NCBI RefSeq assembly: GCF_027563345.1 | Contig: NZ_JAMKBK010000007.1 | Source of the DNA: Psychrobacillus psychrodurans | Lineage (GTDB): Bacteria; Bacillota; Bacilli; Bacillales_A; Planococcaceae | Length of the DNA: 64,000 nt | Reading direction: 5' to 3' (one strand) | Shown here: positions 1-8,617 of the stretch, in pieces | Layout of the letters: the number at the start of each line of letters is the position of its first letter | Position numbering within the stretch: the first letter of the stretch is position 1 | The notes under the pieces: model-generated | Databases searched by the model: none | What the model saw: only the letters and a program-made list of their open reading frames with translations | Told to the model about the DNA's origin: nothing | Position numbers and translations under genes: made by a program

Positions 1-692
1 TGCAGCAAGGCTTCCGCTTCGGTTAAAAAACTTCTTTTTAATTTTGCCACTTCAAGCTTTAATAACTTGTTGTTCCAGATTGCTTCTACTTCGACTTGTA
101 ATGCAGGTTCAAAGTCATTTGTTTCATGGTCAAAAAAAGGATCGGTAAAGATTAAATCCTCTGTGATCTTACACAATTCCGGATTTGAAAATTCTATTAC
201 AAGCGCTTTTTTCTCAAAGGGGTGAAGAGCAAAATCAGAAGTATGATAAAGTGTTAGAGCTAGGTAGTTCCCTATATCTGTCGATAATTTAGGGTAGGAC
301 TCACCTTTTATCAATCCTTCACGTACGATTGTGAGATGAGATAAATCTTCCATGACTGTGATAGCTAAATTTTCATCCGTTTCATAGACTTTTGGAACTA
401 GATTGGCAGCATATTCTCCATGTTTTTTTAAGGCACTAGCTTCAATTTTTGCCCTTTTTAGAGTTAGCGGCCAGCTTTCCCCTATTACTTTTGCATAGGG
501 CAAGGCCTGTTTAATAATAACTCCACTGCCACTCGTTTGATCTGTTATAAGAAAAACATAATTTAGATTTCCATCACCAATTTCTTCGCAAGTTAATTTA
601 GCTGTATTCGGGAACAAAGATAATTCGCTTGCTAGAGAAATTGCAGATTCTGGTGTTAATGATTGATATTGTTTTGTCGCTACTACCGCCAT
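1..692 (-). CDS. mtnK: 5-methylthioribose kinase (partial, C-terminus beyond window)
   Basis: The reverse strand reads MAVVATKQYQSLTPESAIS and stays open for 230 codons to the window edge. The start ATG at 692 follows an AAAGGAAG ribosome binding site. The segment GDGNLNYVFLI is the kinase-fold nucleotide loop of the MtnK/aminoglycoside phosphotransferase-like family, followed by GSGVIIKQALP with the conserved lysine. The enzyme phosphorylates 5-methylthioribose in methionine salvage. A SAM-I riboswitch lies directly upstream and the rest of the salvage pathway (mtnWXBD) is divergently transcribed, as in Bacillus subtilis. The ~400-residue family length means about 40% is missing here only because of the window boundary. 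Identification from family knowledge; confident. Confidence 0.93.
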   Translation of the reverse strand, partial: MAVVATKQYQSLTPESAISLASELSLFPNTAKLTCEEIGDGNLNYVFLITDQTSGSGVIIKQALPYAKVIGESWPLTLKRAKIEASALKKHGEYAANLVPKVYETDENLAITVMEDLSHLTIVREGLIKGESYPKLSTDIGNYLALTLYHTSDFALHPFEKKALVIEFSNPELCKITEDLIFTDPFFDHETNDFEPALQVEVEAIWNNKLLKLEVAKLKRSFLTEAEALL

Positions 693-718
693 TTAATTCT
701 TCCTTTCATTCTCAAAAT

Positions 719-932
719 AAAAAACCTCTTTCCAAAAGAAAGAGGCCAAGAATAAGAGATTCTGAACCTCTTATCTCTCAGAAAGTAAACTTTCTGATGG
801 AATTAGCACCGTGCCTTACGGAATCTTACATTCCGGCGCATAAAGCGCCCCGTCTCACAACGGTATTACGGTCGGTTGCTGGGCGTCATCGGGCCATTAT
901 CCCTCTGCCTGCTCTTGATAAGAGTGCGGTAC
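719..932 (-). ncRNA. SAM-I riboswitch (S-box) with terminator, upstream of mtnK
   Basis: On the minus strand the leader shows the S-box core: CTCTTATCAAGAGCAGGCAG, AGGGATAATGGCCCGATGA, CCCAGCAACC, GGCACGGTGCTAATTCC and a closing GAGATAAGAG. It is followed by an intrinsic terminator (stem 725-745, CCTCTTTC/GAAAGAGG, then U-run). SAM binding should favour the terminator and shut off mtnK. A forward open frame across this region is a shadow of the RNA. Confidence 0.95.
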
Positions 933-952
933 AAGTATGATGTTTGATTAGA

Positions 953-982
953 ATCCTAGCATAATAGAAAAAGTTATGTCAA
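953..982 (-). promoter_or_regulatory. sigma-A-type promoter for mtnK leader
   Basis: Minus-strand TTGACA (977-982) and TAGGAT (953-958) are separated by 18 nt and lie just upstream of the mtnK riboswitch. Prediction from sequence only. Confidence 0.6.
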
Positions 983-1018
983 CAGTATTTTGAATATATA
1001 TACTTTTTAATTTTCTTG

Positions 1019-1047
1019 TTGACAGAAGTTTTATTGCATGGAATAAT
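1019..1047 (+). promoter_or_regulatory. sigma-A-type promoter for mtnWXBD leader
   Basis: TTGACA (1019-1024), 17-nt spacer, AATAAT (1042-1047), about 35 nt upstream of the second S-box. It is back to back with the mtnK promoter, only ~40 nt apart. Confidence 0.6.
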
Positions 1048-1080
1048 CAATATAATTTATTAAACATCAACTGAATATTT

Positions 1081-1228
1081 TTCTTATTTAGAGCAGGTGG
1101 AGGGACAAGCCCTATGATACCCGGCAACCGATTCATTTTTGAACACGGTGCTAATTCTTGCAGCCAATAGGCTGAGAAATAAGAAGTTGTTAAACTATTA
1201 ACCCCTTCTTATTTGAAGAGGTTTTTTA
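1081..1228 (+). ncRNA. SAM-I riboswitch (S-box) with terminator, upstream of mtnW
   Basis: S-box core on the plus strand: TTCTTATTTAGAGCAGGTGG, AGGGACAAGCCCTATGA, ACCCGGCAACC, CACGGTGCTAATTC and a closing GAGAAATAAGAA. It is followed by terminator stem CCCCTTCTTATTTGAAGAGG and a T-run (1201-1227). The first segment TTCTTATTT can pair either in P1 or with the terminator region, the normal switch logic. Confidence 0.95.
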
Positions 1229-1237
1229 TGTTATCTG

Positions 1238-1267
1238 GTCAGCGCTAGTCTGGGCTACATAGACGCT
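1238..1267 (+). repeat. fragment of the dispersed 'AGCGCC' repeat
   Basis: About 29 nt in the mtnW leader match the last 29 nt of the repeat at the window end (63972-64000) at all but 3-4 positions; both contain GGGCTACATA. It sits between the riboswitch terminator and the mtnW ribosome binding site. Confidence 0.6.
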
Positions 1268-1297
1268 TGCGCATTTATTTTAGTTAGGAGTGAAAAA

Positions 1298-2515
1298 ATG
1301 AGCGGAATCACTGCGCACTACCAACTATATGGAAAATCTGGCTCTTTTGAAAAAAAGGCAGAAGATATTGCACTTGGATTGACTATTGGTTCTTGGACTG
1401 ACTTAGCTTTGTTAGAACAAGAACAGTTAAAAAAACATAAAGGAAATGTAATATCCGTTACCGAATCCAAGGATATCCAGCACCCCTTTCACCCTGAAAA
1501 AATAAAAGCAGAAATTAAAATATTCTACCCTGCTGCAAATTTTTCTACTGATATTCCAGCAATATTAACAACGGTCTATGGCAAACTATCCCTAGACGGT
1601 GAAGTGAAGTTATTAGATTTAGAATTCGATACGAATCTTTTGTCTCATTTCCCCGGACCACGCTTTGGCATTAAGGGTGTTCGAGAAAAATTAGGAGTTT
1701 ATGAACGTCCGCTAATCATGAGCATATTCAAAGGAGTCATTGGAAGAGACATAGAATATTTAGCAGAACAACTTAAACAACAGGCATATGGTGGAGTTGA
1801 CCTTGTAAAAGATGACGAAATCCTATTCGATAATCCACTAACTTCTTTTGAATCACGTATTGCTACTGGACGAGAAGTATTGAGACAGGTGTATGAAGAG
1901 ACAGGACATCGTACTTTATATGCAGTAAATTTATCAGGACGTACATTTGAATTAAAAGATAAGGCCAAAAAAGCCCGAGAACTTGGGGCAGATGCACTTT
2001 TATTTAATGTTCATACTTACGGATTAGATGCCCTTCAGATGTTAGCAGAAGACGATGAAATTCAATTGCCACTTATGGCACATCCAGCTTATAGTGGAGC
2101 ATTCACTTCCTCAGCATATTATGGAGTTTCAACATCACTTGTTCTAGGAAAACTTACTCGTTATGCAGGAGCAGACTTTTCATTATTCCCTTCTCCTTAT
2201 GGCAGTGTTGCACTAGAAAAGTCTATAGCTCTTTCTTTAGGTGAAGAACTAACAAAAGCCAGTAAAGTTAAACAAAGCTTTCCAGTTCCATCTGCAGGCA
2301 TTCACCCGGGTCTCGTACCCCTTTTAATGAATGACTATGGAATCGATAGCATTATTAATGCTGGAGGTGGTATACATGGTCATCCAGCCGGTGCAACTGG
2401 GGGCGGTTTGGCTTTTAGGCAGGCAGTAACAGCTGTTTTAGAAGAAATTCCATTAGTACAGGCAGCAAAACAACATAGTGAGTTAAAAACTGCACTTGAA
2501 TTATGGGGGTTATAA
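1298..2515 (+). CDS. mtnW: 2,3-diketo-5-methylthiopentyl-1-phosphate enolase (RuBisCO-like protein)
   Basis: 405 residues, the usual MtnW length. It tautomerises 2,3-diketo-5-methylthiopentyl-1-phosphate in methionine salvage. RuBisCO-superfamily landmarks: GGVDLVKDDE, in which Lys171 is the expected carbamylated metal ligand with the acidic residues at 172-174, and the phosphate-binding GGGIHGHPAGATGGG near the C-terminus. The start ATG follows TTAGGAGTG. First gene of mtnWXBD; its stop is 1 nt before the mtnX start. Controlled by the SAM-I riboswitch at 1081-1228. Confidence 0.96.
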   Translation: MSGITAHYQLYGKSGSFEKKAEDIALGLTIGSWTDLALLEQEQLKKHKGNVISVTESKDIQHPFHPEKIKAEIKIFYPAANFSTDIPAILTTVYGKLSLDGEVKLLDLEFDTNLLSHFPGPRFGIKGVREKLGVYERPLIMSIFKGVIGRDIEYLAEQLKQQAYGGVDLVKDDEILFDNPLTSFESRIATGREVLRQVYEETGHRTLYAVNLSGRTFELKDKAKKARELGADALLFNVHTYGLDALQMLAEDDEIQLPLMAHPAYSGAFTSSAYYGVSTSLVLGKLTRYAGADFSLFPSPYGSVALEKSIALSLGEELTKASKVKQSFPVPSAGIHPGLVPLLMNDYGIDSIINAGGGIHGHPAGATGGGLAFRQAVTAVLEEIPLVQAAKQHSELKTALELWGL

Positions 2516-2516
2516 T

Positions 2517-3182
2517 ATGAGTAAACTTGTAGTTTTTTGTGACTTCGATGGAACTATAACCAATCAAGATAACATTATGGCAATCATGGAAAAATTCGCT
2601 CCACCCGAATGGACTCCAATTAAAGAGGATATTTTAAGTCAACGTATTTCCATACGAGATGGTGTAGCAAAGATGTTCTCTCTCCTCCCTATTGAATCAA
2701 AAGATGAAATTATTTCTTTTGTACTTGAACAGGCTGTCATCCGCGATGGTTTTAGTGAATTTGTATCTTTTACAAAAAATCATAACATCCCACTTTACAT
2801 CGTAAGTGGTGGTATAGACTTTTTCGTCCATGAGCTACTAGAACCTTTCAGGCCATTTGCAGGAGTTTATTGTAATGTATCCGATTTTTCTAAGGATACA
2901 ATTCACATTGAGTTTCCACATAGTTGTGATGAACAATGTACTAGCCAAGGATGTGGTTGTTGTAAACCATCTATTATTCGTACACTTCTTGACCAAGATG
3001 CTATGAGTGTTGTAATTGGGGATTCCATTACCGATTTAGAAGCGGCAAAATTAGGAGATATCATTATTGCAAGGGATTTCTTAATCGAAAAGTGTGAGGA
3101 ATTAAATATTCCTTATGAACCTTTTGAAAACTTCCACGATGTGATAGACATTATGAACGCTAGGTTAGGCGTGAAATTATGA
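2517..3182 (+). CDS. mtnX: 2-hydroxy-3-keto-5-methylthiopentenyl-1-phosphate phosphatase
   Basis: 221 residues from ATG 2517 (MSKLVVFCDFDGTITNQDN). The open frame extends 7 codons further upstream into mtnW, but the ATG placed just after GGGGGT and matching the family N-terminus is preferred. HAD-superfamily motif I DFDGT, motif II-like VSGG, and GDSITDLEAAK as motif IV. It dephosphorylates the enol product of MtnW to give the acireductone. Its TGA overlaps the mtnB ATG (ATGA), indicating translational coupling. Confidence 0.95.
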   Translation: MSKLVVFCDFDGTITNQDNIMAIMEKFAPPEWTPIKEDILSQRISIRDGVAKMFSLLPIESKDEIISFVLEQAVIRDGFSEFVSFTKNHNIPLYIVSGGIDFFVHELLEPFRPFAGVYCNVSDFSKDTIHIEFPHSCDEQCTSQGCGCCKPSIIRTLLDQDAMSVVIGDSITDLEAAKLGDIIIARDFLIEKCEELNIPYEPFENFHDVIDIMNARLGVKL

Positions 3183-3793
3183 CATTACAAGATAAATGGG
3201 ATGAACTTGCGGACATAAAAGATGAACTCGCTGCAAGAGATTGGTTTATGGGAACTAGTGGAAACCTCGCTATTAAAGTACGTGATAATCCTTTGGAGTT
3301 TCTAGTAACTGCAAGTGGTAAAGATAAAAAAAAGAGGACATCGGAAGACTTTTTGCTTGTTGATGCTACTGGAAAACCAGTAGAAAATACTCCTTTAAAA
3401 CCATCTGCTGAAACATTACTCCATTGTGCAATATATCGAGAAACAAATGCTGCTTGCAGTCTTCACATCCATACAGTTGCAAATAACGTTATATCTGAGT
3501 TGTACGGTGATAAAGGTTCAGTAGATTTTCAAGGCATTGAACTCATTAAAGCTTTTGGTATGTGGGAAGAAGATGCAATACTCTCCATACCAATTATTCC
3601 TAACTACGCTCATATTCCCAAACTTGCGGAAGTGTTTACAACTTATATTTCTGCTGACAAAGGAGTAATCCTTATTCGTAACCATGGTATAACTGTTTGG
3701 GGAAAAGATGGGTTTGAGGCAAAAAAATTACTAGAAGCTTGTGAGTTTTTATTTCAGTATCAATTAGCATTACACCAAATACACTTAAAATAG
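3179..3793 (+). CDS. mtnB: methylthioribulose-1-phosphate dehydratase
   Basis: 204 residues, class II aldolase/adducin fold. GTSGNLAIKV near residue 27 is the substrate/phosphate loop, and HIHT plus a downstream RNHG contain the zinc-ligand histidines. It dehydrates 5-methylthioribulose-1-phosphate, the step before MtnW. It overlaps mtnX by 4 nt and is followed after 15 nt by mtnD. Confidence 0.95.
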   Translation: MTLQDKWDELADIKDELAARDWFMGTSGNLAIKVRDNPLEFLVTASGKDKKKRTSEDFLLVDATGKPVENTPLKPSAETLLHCAIYRETNAACSLHIHTVANNVISELYGDKGSVDFQGIELIKAFGMWEEDAILSIPIIPNYAHIPKLAEVFTTYISADKGVILIRNHGITVWGKDGFEAKKLLEACEFLFQYQLALHQIHLK

Positions 3794-3808
3794 AAAGGAA
3801 GATTCTTG

Positions 3809-4342
3809 ATGGCTATTATTAAAATCCAAGAAACAAGTGAAACAATTGAAGCACAAAACGAGGTAGAAGCATTTTTAGAAAGTCAGGAAGTAATTTATGA
3901 ACATTGGGATATAGACAAGTTACCAGAAAACCTTCGTGAAAAATTTAACTTAGACGACGATGAAAAGCAAGAGATTCTAAAAGCTTTCAAAAGTGAAATA
4001 GACGACATCTCAACTCGTCGCGGGTACCAGTCCGCCGATATTATTTCTCTATCTGACTCAAACCCTAACCTAGACGAACTGTTAAAAAATTTCGAACGAA
4101 AGCACCTTCATACCGACGATGAAGTTCGTTATATTGTAAGTGGTCACGGTATCTTCATCATACAAGGCAAGGATGAACGCTACTTTGAAGTTCATCTTTC
4201 ACCTGGTGATTTGATATCTGTGCCCGAGAATATTACACACTACTTCACATTATCTGAGGATCGTAAAGTTGTTGCTGTTCGCATTTTTGTAACAACAGAG
4301 GGATGGGTTCCAGTTTACCAAGATGAAGTAGTAGAACAATAA
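3809..4342 (+). CDS. mtnD: acireductone dioxygenase
   Basis: 177 residues from ATG 3809 (MAIIKIQETSETI), preceded by GAAAGGAAG. Cupin fold: HLHTDDEVRYIVSGHGIF carries the first metal-binding motif (two His, Glu), and H in NITHYF completes the site. It converts the acireductone to the 2-keto-4-methylthiobutyrate precursor of methionine when iron-bound. Last gene of the mtnWXBD operon. Confidence 0.95.
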   Translation: MAIIKIQETSETIEAQNEVEAFLESQEVIYEHWDIDKLPENLREKFNLDDDEKQEILKAFKSEIDDISTRRGYQSADIISLSDSNPNLDELLKNFERKHLHTDDEVRYIVSGHGIFIIQGKDERYFEVHLSPGDLISVPENITHYFTLSEDRKVVAVRIFVTTEGWVPVYQDEVVEQ

Positions 4343-4422
4343 AAATACCTACTTACCCTAGGAATAAATGAATAACGATAAGGTAGTCAATTACTGCTTC
4401 TGCGGCTATTTCTTTCTAAAAC

Positions 4423-4460
4423 AAAAAAAGTGGACTCATTTTATGAATTCCACTTTTTTA
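4423..4460. terminator. bidirectional terminator between mtnD and the GNAT gene
   Basis: AAAAAAAGTGGA and TCCACTTTTTTA flank a short loop, so both strands end in a T-run. The stem includes the last codons of the minus-strand acetyltransferase gene. Confidence 0.8.
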
Positions 4461-5166
4461 TGTCTATTCGGTAAATTCCTTTTATATCTCGTAATATACA
4501 TCCATTAGCCTCAAAAATACGTCTCATGGGCTTGTTATTTGTATCTGTGCTTCCCACATATACCTTCGCACCAAAATTTTTCAAGAGTTCTAATGAAATA
4601 GCATGAAATATCGTTCCGTATCCTTTGCATCGTTGTTCTGGTACAACCCCAAAGTAAAACATTCTTCCCTCATCAGTAGTCCCTTGTTCAATATGTGGAA
4701 TACTAATACCGTAGTTCATTGCATTTTGAGAAAAGATAAAGCAATGGTCTCGCCACTTAACACCTATTTCACTTTCAAGTGATTCCATTATTTGATTGAT
4801 AGTAAATATATTATTTTTGTTAGCTGAACCACTCCTACATGAATCGTACAATGTAGCAAAAGCCAAATCAGTCATATGACTATCGGAAAGAGATTGTACT
4901 TGAAAGCTACCAGAACTTATAAATGGTCCTTCCAATGTCTTTGTGTATTCTACAATAGAAGACACTTTTTTAAAATGACGCTTGAAGATCCAGTCCTCAT
5001 TCTCTTCATCTATTAATAGTGATAAATATGCTACTTTTTCTTCTTTCCACTCTGCTAATATTTTATCAAATGCAATTAAGTAATCAATGTTTGGAACATA
5101 AGATACTTTTAGTTGATCCACAAGCCAGTATTCCTGATCTTTTTTAATCAGATTGAAAAGGTTCAC
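4441..5166 (-). CDS. GNAT-family N-acetyltransferase
   Basis: 241 residues beginning at GTG 5166, with GGGGGA about 9 nt upstream. The acetyl-CoA loop VVPEQRCKGYGT followed by an amphipathic helix, then NNKPMRRIFEANGC, identifies a GNAT domain in the C-terminal ~120 residues. The N-terminal half is not recognised. It follows the ATPase of the lysine-riboswitch-controlled importer by 24 nt and is probably the last gene of that unit. Substrate unknown; an amino-acid or amine acceptor would fit the context (inference). Confidence 0.75.
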   Translation of the reverse strand: MNLFNLIKKDQEYWLVDQLKVSYVPNIDYLIAFDKILAEWKEEKVAYLSLLIDEENEDWIFKRHFKKVSSIVEYTKTLEGPFISSGSFQVQSLSDSHMTDLAFATLYDSCRSGSANKNNIFTINQIMESLESEIGVKWRDHCFIFSQNAMNYGISIPHIEQGTTDEGRMFYFGVVPEQRCKGYGTIFHAISLELLKNFGAKVYVGSTDTNNKPMRRIFEANGCILRDIKGIYRIDIKKWNS

Positions 5167-5189
5167 CTATCGATTCCCCCATGCTGTTG

Positions 5190-5924
5190 TTAGCTTAATG
5201 TTCGTTTTAAGAAAGCCTTTGTTCGATCTTCCTTTGGATTGTTAAAGATTTGTTCAGGCGTTCCTTCCTCAGCAATTACTCCTTTATCCATAAAAACAAC
5301 TCGATCAGCAACTTCTTTAGCAAACTCCATTTCATGTGTAACTATTAACATAGTAAGTCCTGTGCCCGCTAACTCTTTCATCACCTTAAGCACCTCTCCA
5401 ACCATTTCTGGATCAAGTGCGGAAGTTGGCTCATCAAATAACATAACATCTGGTTCCATCGATAGCGCTCTCGCTATGGCAACACGTTGCTTTTGACCAC
5501 CCGATAATTGCTTAGGTTTAGCGTTTACATATTGATCCATTCCAACTACTTTTAAGTATTTTAAAGCAACTTTTTCGGCATCTTCTTTAGAGCGTTTTAT
5601 CACTTTTACTTGTCCAACCATACAGTTGCTCAGCACGTTATGGTTGTTGAATAAGTTAAATTGTTGGAAAACCATTCCTAACTTTTTTCTGTAAGCATGG
5701 ATATCGTGTTTTTCATCTAAAATATTCTCTCCATGATAGATGATTTGCCCTCCACTAGGCTTTTCTAACAAATTTATACAACGAAGTAAAGTAGACTTTC
5801 CCGATCCAGAGGAACCAATGATGCAAACAACCTCTCCTTTGTTCACTGAAAAATCTATATCTTTTAAAACCTCATGATTTCCGAAGGATTTACTTAAATG
5901 TTGAACTTCGATGACATTTTGCAT
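5190..5924 (-). CDS. polar amino acid ABC transporter ATP-binding protein (probable lysine importer)
   Basis: 244 residues: Walker A GSSGSGKST, Q-loop VFQQFNLF, signature LSGGQKQR, Walker B VMLFDEP, switch HEM, the pattern of the GlnQ/ArtP/HisP family. It energises import with the permease at 5943 and the binding protein at 7008. AAGGAGGAG lies upstream of the ATG. The substrate assignment to lysine rests on the riboswitch of the first gene, not on this protein. Confidence 0.9.
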   Translation of the reverse strand: MQNVIEVQHLSKSFGNHEVLKDIDFSVNKGEVVCIIGSSGSGKSTLLRCINLLEKPSGGQIIYHGENILDEKHDIHAYRKKLGMVFQQFNLFNNHNVLSNCMVGQVKVIKRSKEDAEKVALKYLKVVGMDQYVNAKPKQLSGGQKQRVAIARALSMEPDVMLFDEPTSALDPEMVGEVLKVMKELAGTGLTMLIVTHEMEFAKEVADRVVFMDKGVIAEEGTPEQIFNNPKEDRTKAFLKRTLS

Positions 5925-5942
5925 AGATTTCTCCTCCTTCGT

Positions 5943-6704
5943 TTAATCTATATTAGTATTACTTTTTGTTAACATAAGTTGCGGTGGTGGTTGTCCAATC
6001 ATGCTATAGTTTTCTGGTCCATCTAGTTTTCTTTCTATATAACGTAATATTAATGTTACTGTAAAAGTCATGACGAAATATAAAATACATGCTATAAAGA
6101 ACGGTTCAAAATACTTAAAGCTTATTCCTGCAACTGTTTTTGCTTGAAAATATAGTTCCGTAACACCAATCACATTTAATACCGATGTATCTTTAATATT
6201 AATGATAAATTGGTTGCCTGTTGCTGGCAGTATATTTCGGATGACTTGAGGTAAAACAACACTCCACATTGTTTGGAAGTGATTCATACCAATTGCTTGT
6301 GCTGCCTCGAATTGTCCCTTATCAATCGAAATGACACCACCACGTACAATTTCTGCCATATAAGCACCCGTGTTAATCGAAACGATAAATATTGCAGCCA
6401 TTGTACGGTCCATATCTATTCCAAAAGCTAGTGCAGAGCCATAGAATATTACCATTGCTTGTACAAGCATTGGTGTTCCTCTGAAAAACTCAATATAAAC
6501 AGAAAGAATCAGATTAACTATTTTTAATACAATACGTTTTAGCTTTCTCTCAGGCGTAGGAATTGTACGAATAACTCCTGCCAGCAAACCAATAACTGCT
6601 CCAAAAATCGTACCAATTATAGAGATTAACAGTGTCATTCCTGCTCCACGAAGGAACATCGGCCAGTTATTTGTAATCATCGAAATAATATATTCAATGC
6701 TCAT
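5943..6704 (-). CDS. polar amino acid ABC transporter permease (probable lysine importer)
   Basis: 253 residues from ATG 6704, chosen because AAAGGAGGGA lies 7 nt upstream; the frame stays open 10 codons further, into the adjacent repeat. HisM/GlnP-type permease with about five membrane segments, and the EAAQAIGMNHFQ coupling helix (EAA motif) that docks on the ATPase. It lies 18 nt upstream of the ATPase gene. A repeat element and a terminator separate it from the binding-protein gene, so its expression may be lower (inference). Confidence 0.9.
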   Translation of the reverse strand: MSIEYIISMITNNWPMFLRGAGMTLLISIIGTIFGAVIGLLAGVIRTIPTPERKLKRIVLKIVNLILSVYIEFFRGTPMLVQAMVIFYGSALAFGIDMDRTMAAIFIVSINTGAYMAEIVRGGVISIDKGQFEAAQAIGMNHFQTMWSVVLPQVIRNILPATGNQFIINIKDTSVLNVIGVTELYFQAKTVAGISFKYFEPFFIACILYFVMTFTVTLILRYIERKLDGPENYSMIGQPPPQLMLTKSNTNID

Positions 6705-6722
6705 ACATTTCCCTCCTTTCTT

Positions 6723-6947
6723 AGAAAAGCACAAGCGCCTATGCTTTGGAAGTCAGTCTAAGTTCGCGACATCGTGGTGCTCCTGCGCAAAGCTCGTCGC
6801 AAAATAAAAAAACATTTCGCAACGACTGACTGACCCACATCCTGTGACCCTCAGACAATCGCTGGAAGGATTTCACGTAAAGGCGACCTTTGCCTTTGCT
6901 GAAGTTCTGAAGCAACTCGAGGGGCTAGGCGCTTGAGCTAGACAGAT
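6723..6947. repeat. dispersed MITE-like repeat, full-looking copy
   Basis: About 225 nt bounded by AGCACAAGCGCCTATG on one side and GGCTAGGCGCTTGAGCTAGA on the other, so the ends carry short inverted AAGCGCC/GGCGCTT repeats. Its reverse complement matches the repeat at 63885-64000 over about 110 nt. Non-coding. It lies inside a transport operon, between binding-protein and permease genes. Confidence 0.7.
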
Positions 6948-6965
6948 AATTAGTAAAATTATTAT

Positions 6966-6995
6966 AAAAACCGACTGCAAAGAGATGCAGCCGGT
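6966..6995 (-). terminator. intrinsic terminator after the binding-protein gene
   Basis: On the minus strand ACCGGCTGCA/TGCAGTCGGT forms a stem followed by TTTTTATAAT. Partial termination here would give more binding protein than permease, common for ABC importers. Confidence 0.75.
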
Positions 6996-7007
6996 ATCAC
7001 TTCATCC

Positions 7008-7865
7008 TTATTCCGCCGCTGGTTGGTTATTAATGGCAGCATCCATAATTTCTTGTCGCTCTTCTTCAGAGATTTCCGCTAAAATTTTATTTATTTCCTC
7101 TGTTAACTCACTACCTTTTTTCAAACCTACTGCTACCGCTGTTTCTTCTTCTTTTGCTTTAAATCCTTCTGTGAACTCCACCATTGCAAAGTTTTCGTTT
7201 GCAGAAGAAGCACTAATTCCTTCTGGGCGCTCTGATACATAGCCATCAATAACTCCAGATTCCAAAGCTACACGCATCGCTGAGAAATTATCAGATGCAG
7301 GTTGTTTTTGAACATCTTTAATTTGATCGATTACACCATAATGTGATGTATTCAGCTGACCTGTAATTTTAGCACCACTAAAATCTTGAATAGAAGTAGC
7401 CCCTTCAAAAGGACCACCTTTTTTCACAACCATAACAAAGTTAGATGTGTAGTAATTTTCCGAGAAGTCGATTGTTTCTTTACGTTCTACTGTAGGTGAC
7501 ATTCCCGCTATGATTGCATCGATTTTATCTGATTGCAATGATGGTACAAGCCCATCCCATTCTGTTTTGACGATTACTAATTCTTTTCCTAACCCGTCTG
7601 CAATACGTTTAGCAATTTCAACATCATAACCACCGGCATATTCTGCGTTTCCATCAATCTTCACTCCACCATTGGAATCATCCAGTTGTGTCCAGTTAAA
7701 AGGTGCATAACCAGCCTCTAAACCTACTGTAAATGTGTCTGCTGCTACTTCCTTATTAGAATTATCAGATGAAGATCCTGAAGTCTCTGTAGCATCCGTT
7801 CCACATGCTGCTAATAAAAATAATAAGCTTGCGAATATCGTTAAAAATACTAATCTCTTTTTCAT
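7008..7865 (-). CDS. amino acid ABC transporter substrate-binding lipoprotein (probable lysine binding)
   Basis: 285 residues. Lipoprotein signal with lipobox LLAAC, Cys21 being the expected lipidation site, then a Ser/Asn-rich linker and an SBP family 3 domain (TFTVGLEAGYAPFNW, GYDVEIAKRIADGL, SPTVERKETIDFSENYY). It should capture the amino acid outside the membrane for the permease/ATPase pair. First gene behind the lysine riboswitch, the main evidence for substrate. Confidence 0.9.
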   Translation of the reverse strand: MKKRLVFLTIFASLLFLLAACGTDATETSGSSSDNSNKEVAADTFTVGLEAGYAPFNWTQLDDSNGGVKIDGNAEYAGGYDVEIAKRIADGLGKELVIVKTEWDGLVPSLQSDKIDAIIAGMSPTVERKETIDFSENYYTSNFVMVVKKGGPFEGATSIQDFSGAKITGQLNTSHYGVIDQIKDVQKQPASDNFSAMRVALESGVIDGYVSERPEGISASSANENFAMVEFTEGFKAKEEETAVAVGLKKGSELTEEINKILAEISEEERQEIMDAAINNQPAAE

Positions 7866-7926
7866 CTAAATTACTCCCCTTTATTCTTAATGTATGTTCT
7901 TACCTATAAAAAAAGACAACTTGTAC

Positions 7927-8195
7927 AAAAAAAGACCTGAGATGAACTCAGGTCGCAATATGTATAGTTGCCCTTAATCCTCTACTTGTCCCAAATGAGA
8001 TAGCACACCATTATAAACAGGGATGTTCATAATGGACAGTCCTGCAATTATTAACTGCAGACCCAGCAAGTAATATCGAGAAATATTACAAACTTCGGCG
8101 ACATTTCCTTCTCCATAGAATCATAGCTTCTCAAACTCCACTAAGGACTGTTAAATATCGCGCCTCTACCTCACTATACTAAGTGAGGTCGTATT
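7927..8195 (-). ncRNA. lysine riboswitch (L-box) with terminator
   Basis: Minus-strand leader contains GAGGTAGAGGCGCGA, GGAGAAGGAAATGTCGCCGA and AGTTTGTAATATTTCTCGAT, then TATTACTTGCTGGGTCTGCA, GCAGGACTGT and GTGCTATCTCA. These are the conserved blocks of the lysC leader aptamer in the right order. Terminator GACCTGAGTTCATCTCAGGTC plus seven Ts lies at 7927-7954. Lysine binding should terminate transcription of the importer genes. Confidence 0.92.
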
Positions 8196-8205
8196 CAATT
8201 ATGTT

Positions 8206-8617
8206 TCATAGTCTACATTAGACATACTTATCTGTCAACTGACTCTCGAAAAAACTATTTATACGTTGAGATTAATAGCTACATGATCAGATATACCAAT
8301 TTTAGAGTAAAGATACTGCTAATGATTCTTCTAAAAAGATTCAAATTGATAAACATTTCCATAGTTGTTATTTACTTATCTGGCGTTCGGATAGGACTAT
8401 CTAGTTTTGGATTCAATTAATTCCTATGGATAAACTTATCGGTACTATCCTTCTTGAAACAAGACAAGATTTCTACTGCATAAGAAAAATTAATTTTGGA
8501 TTGTGGGCTTACGTAATCTATTTGGTAAGTTAAATCGTCAATAGAGGGATAACCAATTTTTTGAAAGTAGAAGTAATTGTGGAAAATAAACTAAAAAATT
8601 ATATTATGATTTACATG
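8206..8617. other. gap without recognised gene
   Basis: AT-rich sequence with no open frame having a convincing ribosome binding site and no RNA motif I recognise. Confidence 0.5.

Noticed and set aside
629..940. Forward open frame of 103 codons at the left end
   Set aside because: It runs antisense through the mtnK start and the SAM-I riboswitch and has no ribosome binding site.
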